Positions 1 through 9,083 of a stretch of DNA of 64,000 nucleotides are shown piece after piece (the first letter of the stretch is position 1; each line of letters begins with the position of its first letter). Under the pieces are notes generated by a model. It searched no databases, was not told the origin of the DNA, and was given only the letters and a program-made list of their open reading frames with translations. Origin of the DNA: Candidatus Baldrarchaeota archaeon (GTDB lineage: Archaea; Asgardarchaeota; Baldrarchaeia; Baldrarchaeales; DXJG01); contig DXJG01000002.1 in assembly GCA_019056805.1 (NCBI GenBank), positions 347,103-411,102 of the forward strand, read 5' to 3'. The position numbers and the translations under genes were made by a program.

Positions 1-1898
1 ATCAAAATATCGTAGTCTTCAAGCTTCTCTACAGTCAGAATCCCTTCATAAACATCTAAATCAATTGACATGCTGGCTAGATACCTAGCAAAAAGATAAT
101 AATTGTGCCAAGGACTGTCTGTAAAATCGAAATTATGATACCAGTCGAATAATGCCTTAGCTTTGGGTATATCTACCTCCACTTCTAGCTCTATATTTGC
201 TAAAACCTCTGAATCAACGCTTGAATGGTTAATGAAGTTGATTTGCCCAATATATCTGCCCGGGATTATAGCCAGAGGTATTTCCAATTCTATTTCTAAC
301 GTAGCAACGCCAAAAATATTAGTAAAAGCAGTTTTATTCACACTTATGTTCAGATTGGTGATATTTCCAGAAATTTCAATATCTATATCACATTCAGCAC
401 CACTCAGCAAAATGACGGTAGTAACTAAGTCATCACCAGGAAATCTGATTATTTGAGGTGGTGTCGGGATACTACTAGGCAACACCTTTACAACAGGTAG
501 AAACGAGTCCCTTAAGTTTTGTTCAAGAAAACGATATGCTTCATAGACATCGACAATTCCCGCACCTTGGACATTGTCATCCAAACCAAGATTTTTTGCG
601 GTCTCCATTAAAGCAAGTCGAATGGCATGGGGATTGCTCCTTCTAAGAGTTGGGAATGCTTGAAGAAGAAGAGCCGCTGCGCCAGCAACAGCAGGGGTAG
701 ACATAGAAGTTCCGCTCAGAGAAATATAAGCATTGTCTATAATTGTACCTAATTTTTGCCCTGTTCCTTCTAAATACGAGTCTGGAGCTAACGGCGCGAC
801 TACATCAACTCCCGGTGCCAGAACATCTGGATCTGGGCTCCAAGCTAATGTCGGTCCCCTACTACTGAATGATGCCACATTTCCTTCCCAGTCGCATGCA
901 CCCACTGTGATAACACCGTAAGCAGCACCAGGAGAACTTATCGATGAATAATATGGTCCAGCGTTTCCAGCAGCAGCAACCACGACAATCCCTTCTTCAA
1001 CAGCTTTTTCAGCAGCTATGCTTATGATATCGTTTGGATCGCCGAGACTTGCACCGAGAGACATACTAATTATATCAACATCCATGGCAACTGCCCATTC
1101 AATCGCTTTTAAAATCGCTGCTGTTGTTCCCTGACCAAACATGTTAAGACATTTTATGTTGACAATTTGCGCTCCAGGAGCTACACCACTATACATTCCA
1201 TTTGAGGCTGCACCTGTTCCTGCTGCTATTCCGGCCACGTGTGTTCCATGACCATTAAAATCGGTAGAGTTCTCATCAAAATCAAAACCATATTTTTCTA
1301 GTACGAAAGATTTTTTCCAAAGAATTTTTCCTTTTAAATCTGGATGTGCTTCACTAACTCCTGTGTCGAGTATAGCGATCTTAATACCGCTTCCATTAAA
1401 GTTAGGCCATAACTTGTCAGCACTTATGAATTTTGGAACAGTTTCATTAGGTAAATCGTAACTTTTCATGAGGTTGAAGTGAGTTTCTATATCAGGTATG
1501 GCTTGAAATTTTTCGTTGAGATAAATAGTTTCTATAATTTGAAGAGATGCTAACTTTTTCACTTCACTAATTTGCACATAGTAAAGTGCAGCTGGAATTA
1601 TATTAAACACATCAACTTCTTTTAGGCTTTTTATGTTAATGTTGCTAAAATATTCTTGTCTCATACTTAAATGGGCATAATCTTTGAATAATATTATAAC
1701 TTGTATTTCCTTTTCAATATTAGAACTTTCTTCTAAAATCTTAAGAAGTTTAGGAGAAATTTTAGAATTCTCATTTTCATAGGAAATTGGAACTTTTGAG
1801 GAATAATGGTATGCAAAAAACGGAGTGATAAGCGTGGAAGTCACCAGAAAAAGCAATAACAAGCTAAGCATACATCTTAGGTGTTTCCTTATTTTCAT
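1..1898 (-). CDS. Secreted subtilisin-like serine protease (S8), C-terminus cut by window edge
   Basis: The frame is open from ATG at 1898 to the left edge, so the C-terminus lies outside the window. Residues 1-30 form a signal peptide (MKIRKHLRCMLSLLLLFLV...). Residues about 45-150 look like an inhibitor I9-type propeptide. The catalytic triad is visible: Asp178 in DTGVSEAHPDL, His217 in NGHGTHVAGI and Ser398 in GTSMSTPAVAG; the oxyanion Asn lies in AAAGNAGP. The protein continues at least 150 residues past the catalytic core with beta-rich sequence, probably an accessory domain. It should be exported, self-processed and act outside the cell. GGTGA lies just upstream of the ATG. Family assignment is very secure; substrate is unknown. 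Confidence 0.95.
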   Translation of the reverse strand, partial: MKIRKHLRCMLSLLLLFLVTSTLITPFFAYHYSSKVPISYENENSKISPKLLKILEESSNIEKEIQVIILFKDYAHLSMRQEYFSNINIKSLKEVDVFNIIPAALYYVQISEVKKLASLQIIETIYLNEKFQAIPDIETHFNLMKSYDLPNETVPKFISADKLWPNFNGSGIKIAILDTGVSEAHPDLKGKILWKKSFVLEKYGFDFDENSTDFNGHGTHVAGIAAGTGAASNGMYSGVAPGAQIVNIKCLNMFGQGTTAAILKAIEWAVAMDVDIISMSLGASLGDPNDIISIAAEKAVEEGIVVVAAAGNAGPYYSSISSPGAAYGVITVGACDWEGNVASFSSRGPTLAWSPDPDVLAPGVDVVAPLAPDSYLEGTGQKLGTIIDNAYISLSGTSMSTPAVAGAAALLLQAFPTLRRSNPHAIRLALMETAKNLGLDDNVQGAGIVDVYEAYRFLEQNLRDSFLPVVKVLPSSIPTPPQIIRFPGDDLVTTVILLSGAECDIDIEISGNITNLNISVNKTAFTNIFGVATLEIELEIPLAIIPGRYIGQINFINHSSVDSEVLANIELEVEVDIPKAKALFDWYHNFDFTDSPWHNYYLFARYLASMSIDLDVYEGILTVEKLEDYDIL

Positions 1899-2225
1899 TA
1901 ACTTCACCACTTTGTATCCGTAGATATCAAATAGATCTTATTTATAGAAACACTTGAAATCAACGTAATACGCATTAAAATAATTTATGCTTGTCGAAAT
2001 GGTTAGCCACAATAATTTAATAATTTTTTGAAGCAAGAATATTGTCGAGAATAGTTAGGATAATGACGCTTTTCAATTATCCAAAAATCCGTCTTCTTCT
2101 AAACATTTCTTACAAAACAAAGAGCATTAAAGAACCATAACATTTCACAAATTAAATCATATGATACAGATTTCGATTATTTTAGTGTTAGAAGCGAGTT
2201 AAAAATTAAGTGGAAATTAATAAAA
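1899..2225. other. Intergenic region with a promoter for the protease
   Basis: No gene is visible in these 327 bases. A TATA-like element (CTATAAATAAG on the minus strand, 1937-1947) lies about 40 bases before the protease ATG. That would give a short 5' leader. The rest is AT-rich sequence with no structured RNA that I can recognise. Confidence 0.5.
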
Positions 2226-2918
2226 CTAGCCACTACGTCTTACTAGTTTTCCATTCTTTATTTCGAATATCTTGTCTCCGCTCTTACTAAACTTCTTTAC
2301 TAATTCGTTTTTAGCTGTTATGAAAATTATTGCAGCCCTTTTTTCAGAGTTGTATTTCCTTAAAAGCTCTACTACCTTTTTCTCCCATTCCTCATCTAAA
2401 CCAGCGGTTGGTTCATCTGCAAAAACCATCTTAGGATCGTTTATTAAAGCTCTAGCTATTGCAACTGCACGCCGTTCACCATCGCTTAACTCTGTTGGAA
2501 AATGTTCAGCACGGTATTTCATGCCTAGTTTTTCGAGCAATTGCAAGCTTTTTTCACGAATTTCTTTATCTGAAAATTCTGACGGATACAAAGGAGCTTC
2601 TACATTTTCAACCGCCGTAAGTGATGGAATAAGATTTACATCCTGAAAAATAAGTCCCATTTTTTCTCTTCTAATTTTCGCTAAGTATTCCTCATCCTTG
2701 TCGGTGAGAGTATCGTTTTCAAATATTATAAGACCACTATCAGGCTTGTCTAAACCGCTTAGAACATTGACTAAGGTTGTTTTTCCTTGTCCACGCGGAC
2801 CAACAATAAATACAAAGTCACCTTCATCAATTGAAAAATTAACCTTATCTAAAACCGTTATAATCTCATCGTTCCTTTTGTAAGTTTTAACTATATTTCG
2901 AGCTTCCAATATAGCCAT
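2226..2918 (-). CDS. ABC transporter ATP-binding protein, LolD/MacB type, with atypical motifs
   Basis: This 230-residue ABC ATPase should power the FtsX-like permease encoded just upstream (gap of 10 bases). Walker A is GPRGQGKTT, the Q-loop is in IFQDVNLIP, the signature is LSDGERRAVAIARAL and Walker B is MVFADEPTAGLDEEW. Two points depart from the family. The signature has LSDGE rather than LSGGQ, and the H-loop region reads FITAKNE, where an active ATPase has a histidine (V-T-H-D). Length is typical for a LolD-like subunit. The ATG follows GGTGAT by about 6 bases. It ends in TAG. ATPase activity may be weak or need a partner. Confidence 0.9.
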   Translation of the reverse strand: MAILEARNIVKTYKRNDEIITVLDKVNFSIDEGDFVFIVGPRGQGKTTLVNVLSGLDKPDSGLIIFENDTLTDKDEEYLAKIRREKMGLIFQDVNLIPSLTAVENVEAPLYPSEFSDKEIREKSLQLLEKLGMKYRAEHFPTELSDGERRAVAIARALINDPKMVFADEPTAGLDEEWEKKVVELLRKYNSEKRAAIIFITAKNELVKKFSKSGDKIFEIKNGKLVRRSG

Positions 2919-2928
2919 TCATTATCAC

Positions 2929-4047
2929 CTACCTTTCAACTCTTCTTAAAGCTTCAATGGGCTTTACTTTTAGAACACCTGAAAACGCAATTTTCATCCC
3001 TGGGATTTGTGAAATTAATACAACAACTAGGGACAAAATAATTGTCAGAGGCCCTAACGGTATGAACACAAACCCTATTAATTTTCTGTACGATATTAAG
3101 ATGAGTAAAGCAACGACAAACCCCAGTATGAGAGATCCTAGATTCTCAGCTATTACTAAAGTTCCAAGATCACTACCACTCCAACCAATTGCTCTTAGAA
3201 TTGCTAAAGATCTTTTTCTCCACCTTACATTAAGAAATGCAAAAAGTACACCAACTATAATGCTACCAATTATTGCATAAATCAACATGAGAACTCTAGG
3301 TTGGAATTTTGCTGCATTCTGGCCATAAGTTCGATATTCTGGTGGTTTGAAATCTTCGCTGTATCTTTCTGCAAATTCAGAACCAAATTCCTCGACTTTT
3401 TTCCATGCATCCCAGAAAAATCCTTTAACTAAAACAACTATTGAATACACGTACTTTTCTAAGTTTTTCTGAGATGCTAGCGTATCTACGTCTTCCTCCC
3501 AACCAATAATCCACTCTTCTTCATCATAAGGAAGCACATCTCTATCGTAAAATCCTACTATGTTAAATTCTACTTCTCCGATTTCGATTTTGCTACCTAA
3601 ACCTAGACTTATAGTATCTCCAGTTCTTAGTCTAAGTTGATTTTCATCACTTATGATTGCCTCTCCTCTTCCCGCTATGTATCGCCCCTTTTCAATCGTG
3701 CTTGGGTTAACTTCTCTTAAACACCAAATCTTATCAGGAGATATTGCAAACATTTTTGCCCCAAGAGCATCTAATTTAACATACCATATAACTACGGCTC
3801 TACTTACTCCCTGCTTTTCGTTTAAAGTTCTTACAAGATCCGAAACTTCCTCAACAGTAAGTTCGGTTTTAGGTTTCAGTACTATGCCCTTAACATCTAA
3901 TAGTTCATTAGTTTGAAAAGCATCTACAAAATTTAAAGAATTAAGAGTTAAGGAAAAAACTACGAGATAAATTAAAGTGAAAATTAAAAACCGACGTTTT
4001 GCACGCAATAACAGAACAATTCCTTTCTCCAGAAGTCTTAGCTTCAA
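2929..4047 (-). CDS. FtsX/MacB-like ABC transporter permease
   Basis: A 372-residue membrane protein with the FtsX-family plan. One transmembrane helix lies near residues 18-38, then an extracytoplasmic domain of about 200 residues, then three helices in the last 130 residues (VLMLIYAIIGSIIVGVLF, NLGSLILGFVVALLILISY and LTIILSLVVVLISQ). The cytoplasmic turn KRSLAILRAIGWSGSDL matches the conserved FtsX loop R-x-x-I-x-x-L-x-A-x-G. It forms a two-gene unit with the downstream ATPase. Such exporters move lipids, lipoproteins or peptides or transmit force; the substrate here is unknown. The secreted protease gene follows on the same strand but 327 bases away. Confidence 0.85.
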   Translation of the reverse strand: MKLRLLEKGIVLLLRAKRRFLIFTLIYLVVFSLTLNSLNFVDAFQTNELLDVKGIVLKPKTELTVEEVSDLVRTLNEKQGVSRAVVIWYVKLDALGAKMFAISPDKIWCLREVNPSTIEKGRYIAGRGEAIISDENQLRLRTGDTISLGLGSKIEIGEVEFNIVGFYDRDVLPYDEEEWIIGWEEDVDTLASQKNLEKYVYSIVVLVKGFFWDAWKKVEEFGSEFAERYSEDFKPPEYRTYGQNAAKFQPRVLMLIYAIIGSIIVGVLFAFLNVRWRKRSLAILRAIGWSGSDLGTLVIAENLGSLILGFVVALLILISYRKLIGFVFIPLGPLTIILSLVVVLISQIPGMKIAFSGVLKVKPIEALRRVER

Positions 4048-4155
4048 TTTAACTCACCAAACCCAGTCAAACAATTCATAATTATAACTACTACAATAAA
4101 TAATCGATCTAATAAAGGTTAGTTAATTAAATATACTTTCTTGTATTTTTCGATA

Positions 4156-5577
4156 TTAAATGCTATACAAGGATCCTCGAGCTAAAACTACAATGTCTTT
4201 AGCATATTTTCGATAATATCTCTTAAATTGCATAGGTTTTTCAGTATGAATCGGAATTATTCTTTTTGGGCATATATCTTTTAAGAATTTTCTTATCTCT
4301 AAAGGACCTGCATGTCCTGATGAGTGTACATGTATCATGGACAACCCGTAAAATTCCAGCCAATTTAAAAGTTTTTCGAAGCTTAATTCTTTTTCTTCAT
4401 TAAAAGGCTCACTTGTACTTAATATATATAAACTACCTTCGGGAGGTCTTAATTGCTTTACTTGGGTAATGGAGTCTACAGAAGTGCAGAAAATGAACTT
4501 TTCCCCTTTCATTCTTATCTCGTCATAGCTTATCACTCTTCCTCTCTGCCGCAAATTTTCTAATATTTTCTTTTCCCAATTGCTGTAACGTTTCTTTTGA
4601 GGGTCAAAAACTAAAATGTCTTCGCTTTTTTCCAAACATGGTGTCTCTAGTCCTTTACAATTATTCATAGCTGACAAAACAAAATAGTGTCTCGTACTTA
4701 ATACAATATTTCTCTTACTTTCTCTCGCTACTCTCAGAAATGTTCTAAAACGATCAAAGTCTGTCATATTAAAATCTGCAATTATTAAATCTTCATATGC
4801 TTCCACGATTCTAGAAACCTTTTCTCTAACCTCATTTTCATTAGAAACTGTCGATTTGTCAACATGAGTTCCTTCGCAAATCAATATTTCGGGTGACCCC
4901 TCATCTAATATTTTATCTTTAAATTCTTGAGTTAAATGACTGGCATGACCATGCATTCTAAAGTCGCCAGTATAAACTATAGTTCCCCCGCTGCTGTGTA
5001 TTAAGAATCCGTAAGCTCCCGGAACGCTATGATCCACATGCACTGGTTCTATTTCAAGGCTGTGAATTTTTATTTTATCACCCGAACGAAATGTTTTAAA
5101 ACTAAGATGGAAGTAGTTTGTTTCTAAATTCAAAGTCGAAGTTTCCATACGTGCTTTAACAATTTTTTCTGCACATTCACCAAGATATATTGGAATTTTT
5201 CTATTAAGTAAACTTATGTGACCATAATGGTCTAAATGAGAATGCGAAATAAAGACGGCATCCACAGGTGGTTCAGGTTCTTCTTCAGAATAATCTTCGT
5301 TCTTCCACTTTTTTCTTTTTTCACGTGAAGCTGTAGTAATATCGCATGCGATGGTGTAAAGATTAGCAATGTCGGGTATAGATCCCACAGAAATAAGTTC
5401 CTCTATTGAAGAAGGTCTTGTAAAAGGAAATTCATAGTATCGCCGCGATATTTCAAAACTTTTACCAAAATCCAAGAAAACTCTTACGTCATAACCTTTA
5501 TCATCGATTAAAATTTTGTTACCACCAATCTCTTCTACACCACCAAAAGCAGTAATAACAACTTTTTCTACGCCCAA
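4156..5577 (-). CDS. RNase J-like beta-CASP metallo-beta-lactamase nuclease
   Basis: A metallo-beta-lactamase/beta-CASP protein of RNase J type, expected to degrade or process RNA in the cytoplasm. Zinc motifs are complete: HSHLDHYGH (residues about 112-120), HVDHSVPG, YTGDFRMHG, and near the C-terminus SSGHAGPLEIRKFL and IPIHTEKP. The beta-CASP part includes CEGTHVD. Length (473 residues) matches archaeal RNase J, which lacks the long C-terminal domain of bacterial enzymes. I choose TTG at 5577 because GGAGG sits 8 bases upstream; an earlier TTG at 5592 overlaps that ribosome site. A general MBL-fold hydrolase is the alternative. Confidence 0.85.
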   Translation of the reverse strand: MGVEKVVITAFGGVEEIGGNKILIDDKGYDVRVFLDFGKSFEISRRYYEFPFTRPSSIEELISVGSIPDIANLYTIACDITTASREKRKKWKNEDYSEEEPEPPVDAVFISHSHLDHYGHISLLNRKIPIYLGECAEKIVKARMETSTLNLETNYFHLSFKTFRSGDKIKIHSLEIEPVHVDHSVPGAYGFLIHSSGGTIVYTGDFRMHGHASHLTQEFKDKILDEGSPEILICEGTHVDKSTVSNENEVREKVSRIVEAYEDLIIADFNMTDFDRFRTFLRVARESKRNIVLSTRHYFVLSAMNNCKGLETPCLEKSEDILVFDPQKKRYSNWEKKILENLRQRGRVISYDEIRMKGEKFIFCTSVDSITQVKQLRPPEGSLYILSTSEPFNEEKELSFEKLLNWLEFYGLSMIHVHSSGHAGPLEIRKFLKDICPKRIIPIHTEKPMQFKRYYRKYAKDIVVLARGSLYSI

Positions 5578-5671
5578 TAAGTGTTCCTCCAAGAATATAA
5601 GTCAATATTTTTATTTTCCTAGGATTTTAGTTAAAATGTTTTCTTTCAACCTAAACCTTTTTACGATGATA

Positions 5672-5681
5672 ATTTATACAT
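5672..5681 (+). promoter_or_regulatory. TATA box of the DUF151 gene, probably leaderless mRNA
   Basis: The element ATTTATACAT lies 20-28 bases before the first possible start (TTG 5700) and no ribosome site precedes it. Archaeal transcription starts about 25 bases after the TATA centre, so the mRNA should begin at or next to the start codon. Confidence 0.45.
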
Positions 5682-5699
5682 AACTCAACACTACAAGAG

Positions 5700-6167
5700 T
5701 TGGTTAGTTTGTCTGAAAAATATGTTGAAGTAAAAATATTTGAAGTTGTAAGCTTAGTAACGCCCTTTGGCCCAGTACCCGCACTACTTTTGGAAGATAA
5801 TCAAGAAAGAATTCTTCCTGTTGTTGTTGGCAGAGAAGTCGCAAATTCCATTAAAGCGTTTATCGAGGGCAGAGAAGAGGAACCAACTGATATATGGACG
5901 CTCGCATACAATATTCTTTCCAGGTATGAAGGGGAAGTAAAACAAGCAATGATATACGATCTAAAAGAAAAAAGATTTCTGGCAAAAATGATACTAAATA
6001 TCAAAGGAGAAGACGTAGAATTCAAAGGAAGACCAAGCGATACAATATCCTTTGCAATTAGAGCAAATAAACCCATATTAGTAGCTGAAAGAATAATGAA
6101 TGAAGTTTCTATCCCAAAGAGCCAATTAAAATCCGAGCCAGAACGTGAAGAACAACCTCAATCCTAA
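5700..6167 (+). CDS. DUF151 (bifunctional nuclease-like) domain protein
   Basis: A 155-residue protein whose first 130 residues match the DUF151/BFN domain. Visible family features are the early VSLVTPFGPVPALLLED segment, the ILPVVVGREVANSI motif and the RPSDTISFAIRANKPILV segment. DUF151 proteins are small proteins widespread in bacteria and archaea; nuclease activity is reported for some, and the cellular role is unclear. The C-terminal tail is charged. Either TTG 5700 or TTG 5709 could be the start, and neither has a ribosome site, so leaderless translation is likely. A divergent paralogue lies at 7755-8204. Confidence 0.85.
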   Translation: MVSLSEKYVEVKIFEVVSLVTPFGPVPALLLEDNQERILPVVVGREVANSIKAFIEGREEEPTDIWTLAYNILSRYEGEVKQAMIYDLKEKRFLAKMILNIKGEDVEFKGRPSDTISFAIRANKPILVAERIMNEVSIPKSQLKSEPEREEQPQS

Positions 6168-6280
6168 TCTTTATCTTACCATCATTAGTAGTAATAATTG
6201 AAATAACATTAAATACCTAAAATACCCAGTATATCATGGAACTTTTCATAATATCATATTCCAAAATGTAGGTGAATTTA

Positions 6281-6859
6281 ATGGGACAAGAAGCTTCCAA
6301 AGAAAAAACGATTAGTGAAACGGGTAGTTCATCTATAGAAGAAATTAAGGCTAGCATAGAGGCATTAAAAATTGCTATAACAAGATTATCAAGTAGGGTT
6401 AAGGAACTAGAAAATACTTTATCAAATGTAGCAGCAGAGATCGGAAAAACTGTAGGAGATGCTGTAATAGGAGCGGTTCGTGAAGCAACCAAGGAACTCA
6501 GAGAAACTTCTGAAAAACTCCTTGAATCGTCGGAAGAAATTACAAAAGCAACAATAGATATGAATAAGAAACTCACTCAAAGCATAGATGAAATAGCTAA
6601 AAAAGATACACTTAACCGCCTCATGGAAGAGGTTCGTCAATTTGCAAATATTAAAGTCATGGAGCTCATTTTAGGATTAAATGCTATTAGAAGTTCTTCA
6701 CCCCAGTTAAGCCTTGAATCAAAAGAAACAGCCCCAGTAGCCGCACCGGTTAGGACAGCAACGACTTCAAAACAAACATCTAAAAGAGGAGAAAGAAAAA
6801 AGAGAGATGAAGAAGAGGAAGAAGGATTGATAAGACCATCTCAACTTTTCAGACGGTAA
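6281..6859 (+). CDS. Coiled-coil protein of unknown function
   Basis: 192 residues, nearly all predicted helix. A long heptad-rich coiled coil runs from about residue 20 to 130 (for example ALKIAITRLSSRVKELENTL and ETSEKLLESSEEITKATID). A low-complexity Pro/Ala/Thr and Arg/Lys/Glu tail follows and ends in QLFRR. There is no signal peptide or membrane segment. The ATG at 6281 is preceded by GGTGA at a good distance; GTG 6272 overlaps that site and is less likely. A TATA-like element (ATTAAATACC) lies near 6206-6216. The composition suggests a scaffold or filament-associated protein. I do not recognise the family. Confidence 0.75.
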   Translation: MGQEASKEKTISETGSSSIEEIKASIEALKIAITRLSSRVKELENTLSNVAAEIGKTVGDAVIGAVREATKELRETSEKLLESSEEITKATIDMNKKLTQSIDEIAKKDTLNRLMEEVRQFANIKVMELILGLNAIRSSSPQLSLESKETAPVAAPVRTATTSKQTSKRGERKKRDEEEEEGLIRPSQLFRR

Positions 6860-6914
6860 TATTAATATCAACAATTTATATGCATAGCACCCGCGTAGTG
6901 CTGGGGGTAACTCG

Positions 6915-7679
6915 ATGCCTCTTGAGAATTACAAACATTTTATTACACGCGTAATTCAAAATAATATTAACGAGTATGTACATTTAATCTTTAACAGGTA
7001 TGGGAGAGGAACATTTCCAGGACCTACCTTAAAACTAGTATTTCAGAGAAACAGGACTACTATAAACTCCAGTTTCTTGTATGAAAATTTCACCGGAGCT
7101 TTTCTAGCATATTTTCTACCAGATGGTGATAAATTTAAAGTAACGGGAAACATAGTTTCTCACCAAGATTTAACATCTCAATTATCAGAAATTATTTCAT
7201 CACTTTCGATGAAGAAAAGTAAGAACCTATATAAAGCTACGATACAAATGGAGCTTCTTGCAGAGAACATAAAAGATCTATACTCATTACTGGGTGAAAA
7301 ATGTTACCTTTTGATTTCAATTAAGCCTTTAAAAGGCACAATTCCCAGACTCCAAACCAAAAAGAGTATTCCAAAATTAACTGAGCAGATAATTGAGCTT
7401 AAACCCGATTTTTGCAAAGCATATCTACAGAGTAACGAAGAAATTTTAGATGTTTTTGTTAAAGAAGCTCTACCAGACTTCCAAGATAAAATTGATATTC
7501 CGTTTAAAAACCTCAATTTAAAAAACGAATTCGTTATCACGGATATAATTTTGCCAGAAAACTGGAAATCCATGCCTTCTAAAGAAGTGAGGCTTAAAGC
7601 AAAGCGGAAAGGAAAAATAGTAAGAACTCTTATTGTTGATGGAAAAACTCTAAAAACAGAACATGAGTTCCTAGTTTAA
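6915..7679 (+). CDS. Unrecognised 254-residue protein
   Basis: A soluble mixed alpha/beta protein without a signal peptide, membrane helix or a motif I can name. It has a basic stretch near the C-terminus (EVRLKAKRKGKIVRTL) followed by a short beta-like tail. A TATA-like element (CAATTTATATG) lies near 6869-6880, about 40 bases upstream. It sits between a coiled-coil protein and a DUF151 paralogue, all on the same strand but each with its own spacer. Continuous coding and position support a real gene; function is unknown. Confidence 0.7.
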   Translation: MPLENYKHFITRVIQNNINEYVHLIFNRYGRGTFPGPTLKLVFQRNRTTINSSFLYENFTGAFLAYFLPDGDKFKVTGNIVSHQDLTSQLSEIISSLSMKKSKNLYKATIQMELLAENIKDLYSLLGEKCYLLISIKPLKGTIPRLQTKKSIPKLTEQIIELKPDFCKAYLQSNEEILDVFVKEALPDFQDKIDIPFKNLNLKNEFVITDIILPENWKSMPSKEVRLKAKRKGKIVRTLIVDGKTLKTEHEFLV

Positions 7680-7754
7680 ATTTACATAAAATTTGTATTA
7701 TAAAAGTTTAAAAGAACATATTTAATATTTACTAACGCAAGAGGTGTAAAGTAT

Positions 7755-8204
7755 TTGGCTGAAATTAAAGTTGTTAAAGTTGAAATACGGTTACCTGCGT
7801 ATCCTTCTCTTCCTCCCGCATTAACTCTGCAACTTGAAGACGGCCGTATTTTTCCAATGTTTTCAATTCCTATTAACACAATAATTGCCATCGGAAATAT
7901 CATATATGGCAAAAGAATCGTTGACGATGAAAGAAAAAATTTTGGAGAAATTCTAGCAGAAATACCACTTTTAAGAGAGTATTTAAAGAAAATTGTTAGA
8001 AAAGTTGTAATAGATCGAATAGACAATAATGATAGATTTTATGCAACCGCTACTCTAACAGTAGATGGAGACGAAAAAATAATTACTATGGTACCTTCTT
8101 CAGCTATTCTTCTAGCATTGCTGGCAAATGCTGAAATATATGTTGATGAAATGCTTCTTGGACTTGTACAGCCAGAAGATGAGGAAAGAGAATTTTATGC
8201 ATAG
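7755..8204 (+). CDS. Divergent DUF151-like protein
   Basis: 149 residues, starting at TTG with GAGGTG 8 bases upstream. The layout parallels the DUF151 protein at 5700: an N-terminal beta segment rich in Pro and Leu (PAYPSLPPALTLQLEDGRIFPMFSIP), a helical middle, then RFYATATLTVDGDEKIITMVPSSAILLALL, aligning with RFLAKMILNIKGEDVEFKGRPSDTISFAIR. The conserved R-P-S-D is replaced by V-P-S-S, so any nuclease function is doubtful. It is probably an old duplicate of its neighbour. The assignment is an alignment by eye. Confidence 0.65.
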   Translation: MAEIKVVKVEIRLPAYPSLPPALTLQLEDGRIFPMFSIPINTIIAIGNIIYGKRIVDDERKNFGEILAEIPLLREYLKKIVRKVVIDRIDNNDRFYATATLTVDGDEKIITMVPSSAILLALLANAEIYVDEMLLGLVQPEDEEREFYA

Positions 8205-8465
8205 CAAAACTATCGATTTATTGTCAAGTCCTTGGTCTACACTACTTTTACCAAGTTAAATACGCTTACAAATTAAAGTTGCCTATCCATATTATCATTT
8301 CCTCTTTTTAGATTAAAAACATAAAGGAAATGCATTTTTATTAAAAAGATATTTATGTCCAATTATTTTACAATTTTGTTTTGTTATCATAAATTTTTGT
8401 TTTGTAATAATATTTATTACCACCAATAGATATATCAAATATAACAACTATGCGCGGGAATTTGA

Positions 8466-9077
8466 ATGAAATCACTTGACATCGAAGATAGCATACTAAG
8501 GGAAAAAAGGAAGAAAGAACTACATGTTAAAGAAGAAAAAAGAAAAGTAAGTATATCATATATTCGATCATTAGATGGCATATTTCAAGTCCTTGTTATT
8601 CATCGGAATGGAGAATGCCTCATTAGAAGATCATTCACTAAAGTAGACTTTAATGAAGATCTGTTCTCAGGATTCGTATCAGCTGCCTTCACGTTCACCA
8701 AAGATTTAGGTATTGGGGAACTTCAAACCTTAATTACTAAGAAAGTAAAAGTTTATTATCTTGAAGCTGACGAAATTATTTTTACTGTAATGGCTCATAA
8801 AGATGTAGATGCTGATTTAATTGAAAGTAGACTTAAACTCCTTAGAGACCACTTTCTCTCTAAATATAAGGAAGTTAGTGGTAGATGGGATGGAAATTTA
8901 AAAAACTTTAAGGATTTCGAAAGAATTATAGATGTTGTATTTGGAGATTGGCAACTAGATAAAAACGTGAGAAGAATCATAAGAAATCTCCGTGAGAGAA
9001 AAATAACAGCTATAGAAGCTGCCAATGCTATTATTGAGTTGTCTAGACAAATATCTAAGTTAAAATCAAAAAGTTAA
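8466..9077 (+). CDS. Longin-like domain protein
   Basis: A 203-residue soluble protein. Residues about 25-145 read like a longin/roadblock-type domain: ISYIRSLDGIFQVLVIHRNG, then the helix DEDLFSGFVSAAFTFTKDLG-like segment, then beta strands ending in EIIFTVMAHK, then a helix ending in FLSKYKEV. Similar proteins occur in TACK and Asgard archaea beside small GTPases or cytoskeletal genes. The C-terminal 60 residues form a helical tail. The convergent neighbour is argS. The longin call rests on pattern only. A two-helix adaptor of another fold is possible. Confidence 0.55.
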   Translation: MKSLDIEDSILREKRKKELHVKEEKRKVSISYIRSLDGIFQVLVIHRNGECLIRRSFTKVDFNEDLFSGFVSAAFTFTKDLGIGELQTLITKKVKVYYLEADEIIFTVMAHKDVDADLIESRLKLLRDHFLSKYKEVSGRWDGNLKNFKDFERIIDVVFGDWQLDKNVRRIIRNLRERKITAIEAANAIIELSRQISKLKSKS

Positions 9078-9083
9078 ATATTT

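Noticed and set aside
163..921. Plus-strand ORFs opposite the protease gene
   Set aside because: They lie antisense to a clear subtilisin frame and have low-complexity Ser/Ile-rich products.
6217..6640. Minus-strand ORFs opposite the coiled-coil gene
   Set aside because: Mirror images of the charged helix codons; no starts with ribosome sites.
8372..8405. Near-repeat AATTTTGTTTTGT / AATTTTTGTTTTGT upstream of the longin-like gene
   Set aside because: T-rich sequence makes such repeats likely by chance, and the position relative to a TATA box is unclear.
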